Part shown: positions 49,494-61,323 of the stretch, in pieces
Layout: every line of letters starts with the position of its first letter
Position numbering within the stretch: the stretch's first letter is position 1
Source of the DNA: Tanypteryx hageni
Taxonomy: Eukaryota; Arthropoda; Insecta; Odonata; Petaluridae
Assembly (NCBI GenBank): GCA_028673005.1
Contig: CM054116.1
Span: forward strand, 78,070,572-78,134,571
Length of the DNA stretch: 64,000 bases
Reading direction: 5' to 3'
The notes under the pieces: generated by a model
What the model was told of the DNA's origin: nothing
Databases searched by the model: none
Seen by the model: only the letters and a program-made list of their open reading frames with translations
Program-made: the position numbers and the translations under genes

Positions 49494-49536
49494 CTAGCGT
49501 AATTGCCCGTCAAATATGACGGGATTATGATAAAAG
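49494..49536 (-). mobile_element. Helitron copy E, 3' end only, joined to copy D
   Basis: On the minus strand the last 43 nt of an element (ATCATAATCCCGTCATATTT..., hairpin at 49506-49523, spacer CAATTACG, CTAG at 49497-49494) abut the TC start of copy D with no spacer. This mirrors the B-C junction. Confidence 0.88.
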
Positions 49537-49769
49537 ATAATAATTGAAAAACAATTTAATTTAACATCCGCAATTTTTTCCCGTGGAAATGAGCACTAAT
49601 TAAAATTCGTGTGCACCTCTCTTTGGTGCTGCAATAATGTGATATGTAATGCGAAAACGTAACAATATAAATCATCAAAACTAGCGTGTACTGATGAAGT
49701 CACTGAAGTATAACGGACAAAATTTAATTAAGAAACCATACGCGAATTTCCCGATATTAGAATATAAAG

Positions 49770-50056
49770 CAGGGGTGGGCAAACTTTTTACGTGGCGGGC
49801 CGCATTAACAGATGAAAATGCTTCGGCGGGCCACGTTAGGGTTCACATCGTAAGTAATGTGAGGTAATGCGAGGGATCCTGTTAGTGAAAATCAATAATA
49901 AATAATATGTTATCCTCATAACATCACTGGAAAAGGTTTTCCGGCACTAATTTTAAGCTACAAATATGAAATTATCTCTATTTTATATTACGGTTCGCTT
50001 TCATGATGGCATCGCGGGCCACATGTGGCCCGCGGGCCGCAGTTTGCCCACCCCTG
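49770..50056. mobile_element. hAT-type MITE with 8-bp TSD (287 bp)
   Basis: TIRs CAGGGGTGGGCAAACT (49770-49785) and AGTTTGCCCACCCCTG (50041-50056) are perfect inverted repeats. The flanking direct repeat ATATAAAG (49762-49769 and 50057-50064) is the 8-bp hAT signature. Sub-terminal GCGGGCC repeats (GGCGGGCCGCATT; CCCGCGGGCCGCAG) add GC-rich structure. No coding capacity; it would be moved by a hAT transposase in trans. Confidence 0.95.
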
Positions 50057-50479
50057 ATATAAAGCAATTAAGACACAAAACGATTAATTATTTTCGCACA
50101 AAGTCAAAATGATAAACACTTCGCCTAATAGTTCCCTTTCAGAACTATCTAATCGGGTCACAACGAAATACAAAGACCACTCACCAAGTCACTATGAAGA
50201 GGTGTGAGCTCTGTATCTACAATGATCATTGCATATGCAGGTGACAATACATGTTCTAAGTTTTATTCAAAATACTGCTGATGTGTTATATATAGAATTT
50301 TCATAATTGGCTATCAGCATATAAAAGCTGAAATGCTTAACGATGTGTATAGGTTTTCCATAAATACTGATTATATCGACTTGATGTTTATTGAATTTCC
50401 AAGCGATTATAACAGGTCACTAGAATATATATAAACTGACTACTATGCCTATTTATTTATAGTAAATATAATAGTAAAT

Positions 50480-51890
50480 ATAATAAACTAGTGAAGATAT
50501 AAAAATGAATTTCTATGACCAACTTTTATATAGTTAATACTTTAATATGAATAAACTCTATAATATAATTGTGATAACCTTTCTGTTTGCGAGGGCGTAA
50601 AAATTTGCAAAAGTGTCTACCAGCTTTTGAGTGATGTGGGGGTCTCTCTATTTAAACTTTAACCTTTTTACAGTTGTGAGAATGGTAGACAGAAGTAGAG
50701 AACTCAGTGACGAACGTAAGAATGTTTGGTATATAAGTAGTAAGAAGTTTGATAGTGTCTTTTGTTTCATTAATGAACACTGACACACTGACTTATCCAT
50801 TCATATTTCTTAAAATTAACGAAAATATATTGCTAGTTCCGAGTAATTCAGCTTTAGCTACTAGTAGGAGTGAAACTTGAATATTTCATATATTAGTCAC
50901 CTAACTTAAATGACAAAAATAATCAATTGTTTTTTTCCTAACATCACATCAAACATCCATATAAAACCACAGTATAGTTAGCTGAAGAATTGCTAAGCTA
51001 CAACACAACACTTAAAATGTTTTATTTAAATTTGCTGAAATTAAAACCCTTTACAACAGTATTACCTATCATAAATACTGAAAAAGGGAATATGATATTT
51101 AATGTGAGGGCTTTTAAAAAAATGCAAGAACAACTAGTCTTAAAGGCCTATAATTAGAAAAGATTTCATCCAAAGTAAAAAATAAGCTAAGTGAACAGTT
51201 CCCAAGAATAAAATTATGTTCATGGCACAAACTACATAAACAAATATAGTCATCTAAAGTAGTGTTCAAATGAATTTTCAATGTGAACTATTCCGAGAAG
51301 ATCGCATTAATGATAATTAATAGTATTGCAATACGAATGTGATTATAATGTAATAATAATAAAATGTATCTATAAGGCAATATTATAAGAGGAGCGATAA
51401 GAATTTAATAAAATTCATCAAAAGCTTACATGCACCTTGATTTTCCAGACGTAATTCTTAATTAAACTCATAGGGAAAACAGTTTTTAGAATAATCATAA
51501 ATGAATAAAGATAAAAAGTTTTTAAGATAATTAAAAACTTATTATCAATAATAATTACGATAAATAAAAGCCTACAATTATTAGCAGAAATATCCCTTCA
51601 AAAAAACGTAGGAATGCTAGTATCAATACAAATTCACATTAAAATAAACTTTTCTTACACCACCAACAATTTCAATAGTTTGTATAATCTCGTTGCTATG
51701 ATTGACGCTTGTCTATCTTCCCACGCGAATTCAAATACACATTTATCGCAGCGGTCAGCCTAATAATCTGTTGGGCGAGGTGACTAACATTGTAAATCAA
51801 TCGCCTTACGTGACGTGAGGTGAGGTGGTTCGAACCCCGCAAGCAGCTTTGGATTTTTTTCAGATTAGAAGGGGTCCAAAAAAAATATAT
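50480..51890 (+). repeat. Right arm of the large inverted duplication (partner 26465-27320)
   Basis: It matches the reverse complement of 26465-27320 in two blocks, 50480-50880 and 51425-51890. They are separated by about 540 bp missing from the other copy. The end of the arm (51780-51850) holds a tRNA-like segment with a perfect B box, GGTTCGAACCCC (51829-51840), followed by AGCTTTGGATTTTTTT and an A/T-rich tail. That makes a tRNA-derived retroelement end possible, but the rest of the unit has no recognised features. No frame of note. Confidence 0.85.
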
Positions 51891-51899
51891 ATAAAGCGA

Positions 51900-54800
51900 A
51901 GTTAATATAAAAGTTGGTAAAAAGCAGACGCTATGAAGTTATTTCTTGGAAATTTAGGGTAATTACTCAAATTGAATCTTGGCAATTTATATAGCCAAAA
52001 CGGACGTCGCCTAAAAAACCGCCAAGCTTCATGTCCGAGGCTAATATAAATTAAACCGGATGTCCCTTCGTTTTACAAGGGCCTAAATTCAATAAAGTCT
52101 TCTGACGGGTTGGCATTTCATTTTTTTTGCAGCCAGTTCAGGTCACTGAAGTTGTCACTGGTAGATAGGACGTGGGGAATCATGAGGGAACGAAACTGGG
52201 GTTGAAGGGACCAGAGTGAATGTGTATGCGTGTGTGCGCGAGTGAGAGCAGGAAACTATTCCCCTTGGGCAGCTTGTCCCCGGAGTCCAATACATGGGTA
52301 GAACTTTGGTCTCTTTCCCTCTCCCTTCCGGAGATGCCTTGGGAGGTTCTACTTATTCGGCTCCGCCGCAGACAACGGTTCCCCGCCCAATCCATCCCTC
52401 CCCGAGTCTGACCACGTTCTCTCCCGCCTCAGTTGCTCTCCTACTCCTCTCTCCTCCCCACTCTTCTCCACCTCCGAACGTCCAACCCACTACACAAGTC
52501 CACCTATCATAAGTTGGGCTTTGTTCAGGGAGCAAGAACATAAGGGTCACGGGTAAACCTATTTGGGAGAATGAGAAAAAATAAGCGACACCCTCTTATG
52601 GAAAGCGACCAAGATAAAGCGGGCGTATGTTTTTCCGTGAAAAAGAGTTTTTGTTCGTTTGTCCATGGAGATTTATTAAATATAGAACAAGATTTCATCG
52701 TTCACCGGAGAAAGCTATTAAGCTGAGTACAAGTTGTTGACGCAATACATATGAGTATATGGGCTCAATGTAATCGTTGATGTAAATAACGTTTGCCAAC
52801 CTTTTAAGCAAAAGTATAAAAATACGCTTTTTACTTCACGATTTTAAACCATGCAGGACTGCATTGAAGCTTGAAATTATTCAAATATAACTATCTGAAA
52901 CATATTAAGCCTGTAGTAGTTTTCTTTTAGGAAAGAACAATTAAAAATGTGTTGATTATTCACTTTTATGTTATAAGACATTTATGCTTTTAAGTAAAGT
53001 TCCAATTGTGTTGCCATTCAATATATGTCATCTTCTAAATTAACTAAACTTTTTACTGGAAAGTCTTAGAGATGATTGAAATCTGCTCTAACAATTGCAG
53101 ATTTAATAATAACATGAAAATGTACTCTACACATGAATTGCGACTCAAAAAAGCAAAGACATGTAAATAATATTGGTTAGGAGAAAGGCGCATAAATATT
53201 TTCGTAGAGTCAAAAGAAAAAGTTTCGCTTTTGCATTAAACAATGTTATAAAAACATTATTTTTTAATTTTTAAACAAGAGAACATGCTGGATTTTACTT
53301 CAGAAACAAAATTAGCACAGTAACTTTTCGCATTTATAACTTACTATTCAATAAATGATAAAAGGAAAACGGAGATATCTCCATATTTCTCTCATCGGAT
53401 GAAATTTCCATGGAAAGAGTCATTAATATAAAAAGAAAAATCAAGCACAGCCTTTCACGATAATAAATTTTGGCGCATATTTTCAGTCCCAGTCAGCCGT
53501 AAAGCACCAAATGAAAGATTCTTCAGCGAAAAAATTCCAAAAGGTCAAAAATTGTAAAAAAAAGGCTAAAAAAGGACCAAAAGCCAATCATATCAGCTTA
53601 ATAAATACTGTAACGCAACCACGCAGTCGAATCTTAAGCCCAAAAAGCATGTTGTAGAAAATTCGACTCATGCCACTTCAAGTCGATCTACCTAATAATA
53701 TTAACGGTAAAAATATCTTAAGATGATTGTAAATTCCTGTTGTAAAGGTTCATTGTATTTAAATGTAATGGTTTTCATGTGATCTATGATATCTAGTGTC
53801 ACGGACAACAACAGAATCATTTGCAGTATATCGGCTCGAATAGCCCCTCCCTGCCCAATTTTCCGAGAGAATAGTTTTTCCTTAAACCACTTTTCGTCTG
53901 ATTTTCAAAATGTTTCAATTCGATTTTAAAGGTGACCATCACATAAATAAAATTTAAAATTGGATATATTGCTAGTAGGACAGTCTATTTCGTTCCCCTT
54001 AAATAAAGGGAGATTTCATGCGGCAAAAACCTGAAAGGGATAAATCTTACTGAAAAAAATCGCTCGAAATTTCAAGAATCTAATGCTGCCAAAAATTGTT
54101 TTTACCTCCAAAGTCTGCTAATATACTCCCATTGAGATAAAATACCCCTCCCCCCCGCCATTTATATAGTTCTGCGGCATAAACCAAAAGCGAAAGAAAA
54201 TAACTCGGACAAACACTCTTGTCGCGGAACAGGTGACATAAAAGCGTTTATTTATCAGCACCAGCTGTCTTTACAAGCGTACGTTAGGACAAATGTACGA
54301 GAAATAATCATGAGTTTTTAAATGTGATTCACCCGAAAATGCTATTGGAGATAAATGGCATAAGTATTTTTTTAAGAGTTTGTTCTTGAATTTTTTCAGC
54401 CATAAAACGAGCTCAGTAATTTCCTGTTGAATTCGGGAAGCTGTTTGCCTAGCATACTGTGAGCATTCCATGAGTAAGAAGAGGTCACGAGAAAATAAGA
54501 GTTGATGCGGCGCCAACCATTATAAATTGTTCTTCCCCAAATGCGGTCACCGAAAATTTTGAAGAGCGGTTAGTAAAGCTTAAAAATGGAGACGCGAATG
54601 GCTAATTCACATTTTTTCGTGCCTGCGGACACGAGTCCCGTAAACTGATCTCACGTTTTTCCGCGGAATGCTTTTTTTCGGTCACCATAAAATTTAAGTA
54701 TATCGCAACGCCTCTCGGAGAAGATTTTATGGACGCCGGTCTATTAACGCTAGGGCAGCGAAGCTTTAACCGAGGAATTTACTTTATTCCCTGCTGGACA

Positions 54801-55345
54801 TGCCAGCAGTTAACTTTCTGGATGGTACTTTTTTCGACTTCCGGTTTAATTAAATTGTGTTTCCCAAAACTGCGGTGTTTTTAATCTCTGTCATCGTATT
54901 TTAGCCTATTTTTCAGGACTTAATATATAGTTTCTGTGACAAGAAATTGCAGCTACTAACCTCATAAAGTTAATGACTGAATTCAAACAATTTTATAAAG
55001 TTTTACTTTAAAGTGAGAGACGTTTAAATCATTGCTGTAAGTTTGTTTTTTTTTTAATCTTAAAATATCTTCATGCCATTGGGATTAAATTGACAGCACG
55101 CAATATAATACCACAACTTGCTTTATATATAAAAGATATTTGTGAGGGAGACTTGTAATTACGCTGGAAAAGTACTTAAAAAATTAAATTTTGACAAAAA
55201 AAATGATAATGATAAATACGCTATATGAATCCATTTATCATCTGATTGATCTTAATTGGAAATTTATCAAAAACTACTGAAAAAACTAAACATGTGTGAC
55301 TGCTACATTGCTGACTTTAGTATATGACCTATGTTCACACCCATC
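51900..55345. other. No gene recognised
   Basis: Short overlapping frames near 52180-52550 have mixed composition, with a CT-rich stretch at 52395-52500, and lack domains. The remainder is AT-rich without repeats that I could match. Confidence 0.45.
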
Positions 55346-55349
55346 GAAC

Positions 55350-57163
55350 CAAGGGCAATTCTAACAAGGAACATTCACGAAGTGTAGCCGTCCGATTTGA
55401 TTCAATTTTTTTACGTTACGATGACTAAATACGATTTGTGAAATTATGCGTAACCTCGTGGCCTATGAGTCGAATTATTTGCATTCAAATTTTGGTCGTT
55501 TTTTACAACCCGGGAACCTTTACGCTCAAGATGGCCACTGTCCGTGGCCTCGTTACCGTAAACACGAAGGAATCGGGAAGAAGAAAACCGGGCACGGGGT
55601 TGGGGAAGACTGAAGAAAGTGCTACATTTTATAAACTTACTTGGTAATTTTTCTGCCAATCCAGTCTCCGCATCTGTCGGTGCCGACATGGCGGACCATA
55701 AAGTAAATTTGCTCTCCAAAAGTTTAATACCGTTGAGTGGATTTATCGCCATAATGATTAAATAATTTTGGGAACGATCCACAAGAAATGCACATATCCG
55801 ACAGACAACAGCAACGACGATAGTAATAACGGTAATAACAATGGCTATGATAATATTAACAGTGATACCAGTAACAGTATCAACAATAACGAAAATACAA
55901 CGATAACGTGGACTACGTGTGACAAGGTGAGAGTTGCGCGCGGTGAGCGTCCGAAAAACCGTGCTGTTCCAAGCGTCGAAAATAATGTACTTCTTTTGGT
56001 GGACCCCTGGGGACCATACAAGTGTCGCGAGACAATTTGGAGTGTAAAACCAGAAGAAAAAACATTGGATATTATGTCGATTCCTCCAAAAACAACAGGA
56101 CTAATTCAGCCATTATAAGTTTACTTTTTTAGAATGTGAAAAGACTTCGTTCGGAAAGTTTCCGATAGAATACTTTTGGATCGGCTGGATATAGATCTTT
56201 TCCAAAGAAATAATATTTTAAAACTTCAATCCCTCACGCACTACCAATTCTCTGCTCCCCGAATCAAAAATATTATAAAATATGCATGGTTCAAGGCAGG
56301 GTATATAGACCAGAGGCCCGGATCGCACATCACACCAGTGCAGTATTGCTTCGATGTGGACATTTATAAAGACAAAGTGTCGTAGGAGAAAGCAAATGTG
56401 ATGATGCAACATTTATACAGCATGTCCATTGTGAGATGCGACTGTTTTTTTCTCATTTCCATACAAATTTTCGTTTGTTCTTAAAAAGTTTAATTTAACA
56501 TAAATAAAATACCTATTTTATATTTCAATTATTATTTTTTTAGATTAATACCATAATTTTCGTGCCAGCCACGACATATATACTGCTAATGGCCTTTCGA
56601 TTGTCCACTCGCCGTGTACTAGTCTAATTTTTAGTGTGGTGATCATATTTCCTTTATTTGTATTTAAAAACAAATTAACTTGACATCACTGTATGGTTTA
56701 AAATCATGCGTATGAATTCTAGTAACTTAACTTTACAGCCTTTTAAATATTTCGATGAATAAGGAAGCTTTCGAAGGCTTGTATGCTTATTTAGGACAGA
56801 AGACACGACCCTCAAAGTTTATTACCCCCATTTTATTGTGCATTTTGCTGAATTTCACTTATTGTCTCACCCTCCCCTCTGTCCCTCTCGTCTCCTCCAA
56901 CCCCGTATCCGGTCTTCTTCGTCCCGATTTCTTCGTGTTTACGATAACGAGGCCACGGACAATGAACATCTTGAGCACAAAGAGTCCCGGGTTGTAAAAA
57001 CAACCAAACTGTTAATGCAAATAATTCGGCTCATAGGCCACGAGGGATCGCATAATTTCACAAATCGTATTTAGTCATCCTATACTCTTAATGTAAAAAA
57101 CTTGAATCGAATCGAACTTTTACATTCGCGAATGTCCCTTGTAAGGAATTCAATTAACAAACA
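55350..57163 (+). mobile_element. DDE transposon remnant with ~265-bp terminal inverted repeats
   Basis: The left arm (about 55350-55612) and right arm (about 56888-57163) are inverted copies with modest divergence. Paired blocks are TAAATACGATTTGTGAAATT (55426) with its complement near 57050, GCCTATGAGTCGAATTATTTG near 55461 with its complement near 57020, and GTCCGTGGCCTCGTTACCGT near 55541 with its complement near 56945. The outer ends are TAACAAGGAACATTC (left) and GAATGTCCCTTGTAAG (right). A transposase remnant lies between them on plus. I could not fix the exact termini or a target duplication. The superfamily is uncertain. Confidence 0.85.
55900..56470 (+). pseudogene. DDE-type transposase, C-terminal half, broken
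   Basis: In one frame, VLLLVDPWGPY (about 55990) and IPPKTTGLIQPL (about 56082-56117) resemble the DxWxGH and IPPxTTxxIQPLD segments of DDE superfamily endonucleases (pogo/DDE_1-like). An in-frame TAA at 56116-56118 falls where the Asp of QPLD is expected. The same frame continues with VYFFRM, a TGA where Trp is expected, and KDFVRKVSDRIL, then about 65 residues including FQRNNILKLQSLTHYQFSAP and KYAWFKAGY, to a stop at 56385. In a shifted frame a tail with a degenerate CxxC-HF zinc-binding pattern follows (HVHCEMRLFFSHF). The N-terminal half is missing and replaced by an (AAC/AAT)-rich stretch. Two nonsense codons and one frameshift make it non-functional. Confidence 0.75.
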
Positions 57164-57169
57164 AAGAGA

Positions 57170-59335
57170 AAAAACTGGAAAAATATTATACCTAGGTATT
57201 CATCGATTTAGATAGGACCCAGGTGACAAACAGCGTTTTCGATTGATTTCCGACACCAACTGAGTTTATGCAAAACGCGGTTTTTAATTTAGAGCCCATC
57301 TCTACAGAAAAATAGAAAAATGATAAATTTGACGATTTACATAAATTTGATATGGAATCACTGTCATCAAATAAAATACGACTTAAATAACCTACCAACA
57401 GAATAACAAATTAAACCCTTGAAAGGCAAAGTAAAAGCATTTCAAATTTTGTCGAAATGGCCAATTCATCAACTATATTAAGTATTCTATTTAAATCAAG
57501 TTATCACACTTTCTAAGGAAAGGTATTTAGAAAAAATAATAAATTACACCGTCTTCCCCCGTCCATTAGCGAGCTGAAATATTCATCGTTCTCTCCTTCG
57601 AAGCGAAATGGTGAAAAAAGAGCCACCGAAATCCTCCCTCGCTCCACTCTTCCGCGGCGTAAAAATATTTTCAAAATTACAAACAGCGCACAACCTTTCA
57701 CAAAATACAATAAAATATATAAATAAATATAATCACGGAGGAGAGGGACCAGAAATTAGGACAAAGAAAAGGGAACGCTGAGGATACGACAACGTAGTCG
57801 AGACGCGGGAGAATAAAAGGTGAAAGTTTTCTCCGAGATAAAGAAACATTGAAAGGACAAAAGGACGTAAAAAAGTGGAAATAAAAGGTTCTGCGATTGA
57901 TTCCTGTTTTCTTTTGCCGAGAGTTGAACGCTCTAACGCCATGAGCATCTCCCGAACGGCGAAATACACGGGGAGATATTCGTTCCATCGACGATCGTCT
58001 CTTCTGGATGAACTCATCTGTCCTTTCCTTCCTCTCTATAATCCGTCCTCGACCCCTTCACAGCCAAAACCTAACCTCGCGTGAAACTTATACTCCTTGT
58101 CTACATCCAACCCTTCCTTCCTGGCGACGTCTTCGAAACGTCGATGTCTTCTGATTTCTCTAAGGCACGGGTCACTAGAGACGCAGAGAACGAGTTAAAA
58201 AAAGGAAAAAGACCGATCAGAACAGGGAAAAGGTTCTCACATGTGTGTGTGTGTTTGTATGTATGTGTGCGCGCGTGTGTGTGAGCGCACGTGTTTATGT
58301 GTGTGCGCGAAAGTATATGTGTGCGGACGAAAGTGTATGTGTGCGCTTGTGTTCGTATGTAATTATGTGTGCCTGTGTTTTTGTGCGAGTGCGTGTGTTT
58401 CTATATGTGTCTGTGCATGCGTGTGTGTTGATATGAGATTGCCGATCGTTTACCCCTCTTAACCCTGTCTGAAGGCGGTAGGCCGGAAAGGAGCCTGCGA
58501 ACCTCCACCTCTTTGGATTCCATTGAGAGCCATCTAACATGACCTCTTTTCCTTCCTCCCTCTGATGAGAAAACATCCACAGGGTTGGGTAAGGAGAGAT
58601 GCTGAATGTGCCGCGTCAGGCACACAGTGCCAGTAGGAGCTTATAGATAAAAGAAAGAAGAAGAAAGCTGACAATCCAAGTGCGATCACCACAAGCTGAG
58701 GAATGAGATGCCAATGCAGGGGAAGACGAGATCCCAACCGCGTGTCCTAACGCACGATTCTTCCTGGCACGACCTTTCACAATTTACGATCTAAAAGGAA
58801 CGCAAGCCGACCCGGACTCCTCATTATGCCCGGCCGTTCGCATCGTTTTCGCTAGTTGTCCGACGCGTATTTAAACGTCATTTCTCTGCAGTTCGCTCCC
58901 TATTTTTTTGTGGAAACGGGTCTACTAGACTCGAATGCTGTAAAAACGACTCGACTCAAACTGAGATAAAGAGGGAGGAAAAGATATGCGAACATGGAAG
59001 TTCCGCCGAAAAATAAGTAGCATCATCGCGCGAAAGGCAAGCCGATGCTCAATGGCTAACAACTGCCACGATAGTAAATAAAATGTGCTGATCTGCTCGA
59101 CCTCCTGCCGCCTTAACTGACTATTAGGGAATTGGGACCGGATGGCATCGGGCCTGGATGTTCGATGAGAAATACTATCAGTTTTACTCTACCATATTAC
59201 GCGAATAAAACGGGAAAATGGCAAAAACGTCGAAGGTTTGAGTCAATGATAGAGTGAGACGATGTAGTTGCAGTAACGTTTGGTTCCAGGATATCCGGCG
59301 AAGGGAGGGAGGGAGGGATGTTCGGATATTTCAGT
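57170..59335. other. No gene recognised; (GT)n-rich tract
   Basis: A degenerate GT-rich microsatellite (TGTGTGTGCGCGCGTG and variants) spans about 58241-58430 and creates the Cys/Val-rich frames seen there. Other frames (57692-58017 minus) show no domain. Near 59300 a (GGGA)n run precedes the piggyBac element. Confidence 0.6.
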
Positions 59336-59339
59336 TTAA

Positions 59340-60101
59340 CCCTTAACTACTGACGTGGAGTCAGACTGACTCCAAACCACATATTATGCATCATAGCTCT
59401 GACTCATTTTACAATATTGCTCCAGTGACTTCAGTACCTTCAAATGAAGTGATGACCAATGCACCCCCCCAAATCTTATCAGTGTGCCGCGAGCTGTTGG
59501 TGAAATAGCTTATAGTAATTTTACATAAGTAATTGCGCTTATATAATGCACCAGTCGTACAATAAGTGTACAAAAATGACTTGATCAAATTTTCTAAAAA
59601 AATTGGCTAAAGACTTAGTTATTCCCTACTTGCATAGAAGAGCAACAAAATATCGGATTTCTAATGATGTAAGGAGGAGAATATGGGCGGTTTTAGACAT
59701 TCCTTACAAGGAAGGCATGGGCGAGAAGGAGCTTCTTGAAAAGAGGGTTTACTGCTCCATCTGCGATCCAAAACTGAAGAGGAAGACTAAATGTACAAAT
59801 GTACTAATTGTAAACGGCCAATTTGTCTCACATGTGCCAAAAAAATATGTTCCGATTGTGTTCAGGAGTGACTTTGAGATTTTCAGGTTTTTAACAGTGT
59901 TCATTTTTTAAATAAAAATAGATTTACAATTATTTATACTTTTTTATTTTAATACCTTATTTCTAGAAGCCCAATAGTTAACTCCACCTAGCAAAAATGT
60001 TTAAATAAAAAAATTGCGGTCGTTATAGGAAAAAAATTTAAAGGAGTCTGTGTGACTCTACGTTAGTAGTTGAGTGATTTTTTCACGTTAATAGTTAAGG
60101 A
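59340..60101 (+). mobile_element. Internally deleted piggyBac element (762 bp)
   Basis: The left end CCCTTAACTACTGACGTGG follows TTAA (59336-59339), the piggyBac target site. The right end ...ACGTTAATAGTTAAGGA is followed by GTAA, a one-base variant of TTAA. TIRs pair CCTTAACTAYTRACGTG with its complement. The right end repeats the motif (ACGTTAGTAGTTGAGTG then ACGTTAATAGTTAAGG), and a GGAGTCNGNNTGACTC palindrome sits inside both ends. The element keeps only the last part of the transposase gene, so it cannot move itself. Confidence 0.85.
59600..59878 (+). pseudogene. piggyBac transposase, C-terminal end with cysteine-rich domain
   Basis: Residues LAKDLVIPYLHRRA and ISNDVRRRIWAVL match the end of the piggyBac catalytic domain region, which usually has an LI-PY--RR helix. 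KRVYCSICDPKLKRKTKCTN then begins the C-terminal cysteine-rich domain (compare C-C---K-RKT--C). After a frameshift near 59797 the domain continues in another frame with C--CKRPICLTCAKKICSDC and a natural stop at about 59876-59878. The spacing of the CxxC pairs fits the zinc-binding domain that binds the transposon ends. All catalytic Asp residues are missing. Confidence 0.82.
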
Positions 60102-60105
60102 GTAA

Positions 60106-61320
60106 CTGTTAATAGAAGAAAATATAAGGAAAAGACGTTAAGGAGCCTCCAAAAAAGAAAGATATTAGACACGAAAAGGGGCAAAAGACATTGGGCTAAC
60201 GGGCCGATCAAGCAAAAACGGGTTATTATGTCGATATTTTCGCTATTTCCAATTTTCTGAATCGAATGCAGTTGAATGACTTCATTATACAGGCACGTTA
60301 TTAGACGATCAATTAAAAACATTCCTTCAAGCAGTGTATCTATTTCGCAATTTTACTCATGCGTTAATCTATTGTTATGGAAATACAATGCGCGAATGTC
60401 AACTAATTCTAGTTCATAATTACAGAAAATCCACTTTTAAAGCTTAAAAGTAAATTTAAAATACCTAGTCACTCAGGCAAATTATTTTACCAAGTAAAAT
60501 TTTGCAATTCGTCGAAAATTGTCCCTGCATAAACATGAAACAATCTTAATGAAAGTGTACGGACAAAAACAAGTAAGAAGTTTTATCATGCAATACTTAA
60601 TGAATTCGGGAAATGTAAGCCATAGAAAGAAAATACCTTATAACATCTTTCTAAAAAGCACATCCAGAAACGACATACTAGATGATCCGCGGTAACTTTG
60701 GCCTCGCTCAGCCCACTTAGGGCTGGTGGGGGAGAATCACATGTTCAATATTATTATCGTCTTCATAGTTCTCCTGTAAAATTTGAATAGAATTGAATGC
60801 GCTGCTCTCAGCAGTAAAATATGTATGAAAGAAATGTAAAGCTAAGAAACGCACCAAAACAGAGCTAATGGCAAAAGGACCTAAGCCTATTCTTCTCGTT
60901 GAGACAGCAGTTATAGTAGAACAGACAAACAAATAAATAGACAAAGTGAGCAGGGACTCAACAGAAGAGCGCGCGAACGCAAATTGCGCGCCTCTGGGAG
61001 GCTGCCTGAACATTTTAGAGAAATTTTTGTTCGACCTTTTCTTCATTGTTTGATGTTTTCTGCATGTACGCTAAATTTCGTTTTGATTGGATAAGATTTA
61101 GAGATTAGTGGAATGCGCTAACGCAAATTGCGCAGGAACTACAAGGATGGTGTTCAAGAAAAACTATAGGCAGTCGACTCTTAAGTTATTTTTAAATGCA
61201 CACGAAGTTTGGCGAAAATCAGACAATTGAAACAGCAGTCATCGTAGAACAAACAGACAAAGTGCACAAAGACTCAACAAGAGAGACCTCGCTTCGCTCG
61301 GCCAAAAATCGGAAAAATCT
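60106..61320. other. No gene recognised
   Basis: AT-rich. The minus frame at 60717-61046 (109 codons) has no recognisable domain. GCGCAAATTTGCG-like patches occur near 60980 and 61120. Confidence 0.45.
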
Positions 61321-61323
61321 AAG

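Noticed and set aside
51780..51850. Possible tRNA gene with perfect B box GGTTCGAACCCC
   Set aside because: No foldable acceptor stem, an over-long spacing, and the same segment is part of a repeated unit at 26.5 kb; better seen as a tRNA-derived repeat end.
58241..58462. Cys/Val/Tyr-rich frames resembling a cysteine-rich peptide
   Set aside because: They come from a degenerate (GT)n repeat; the cysteines are TGT codons of the repeat.
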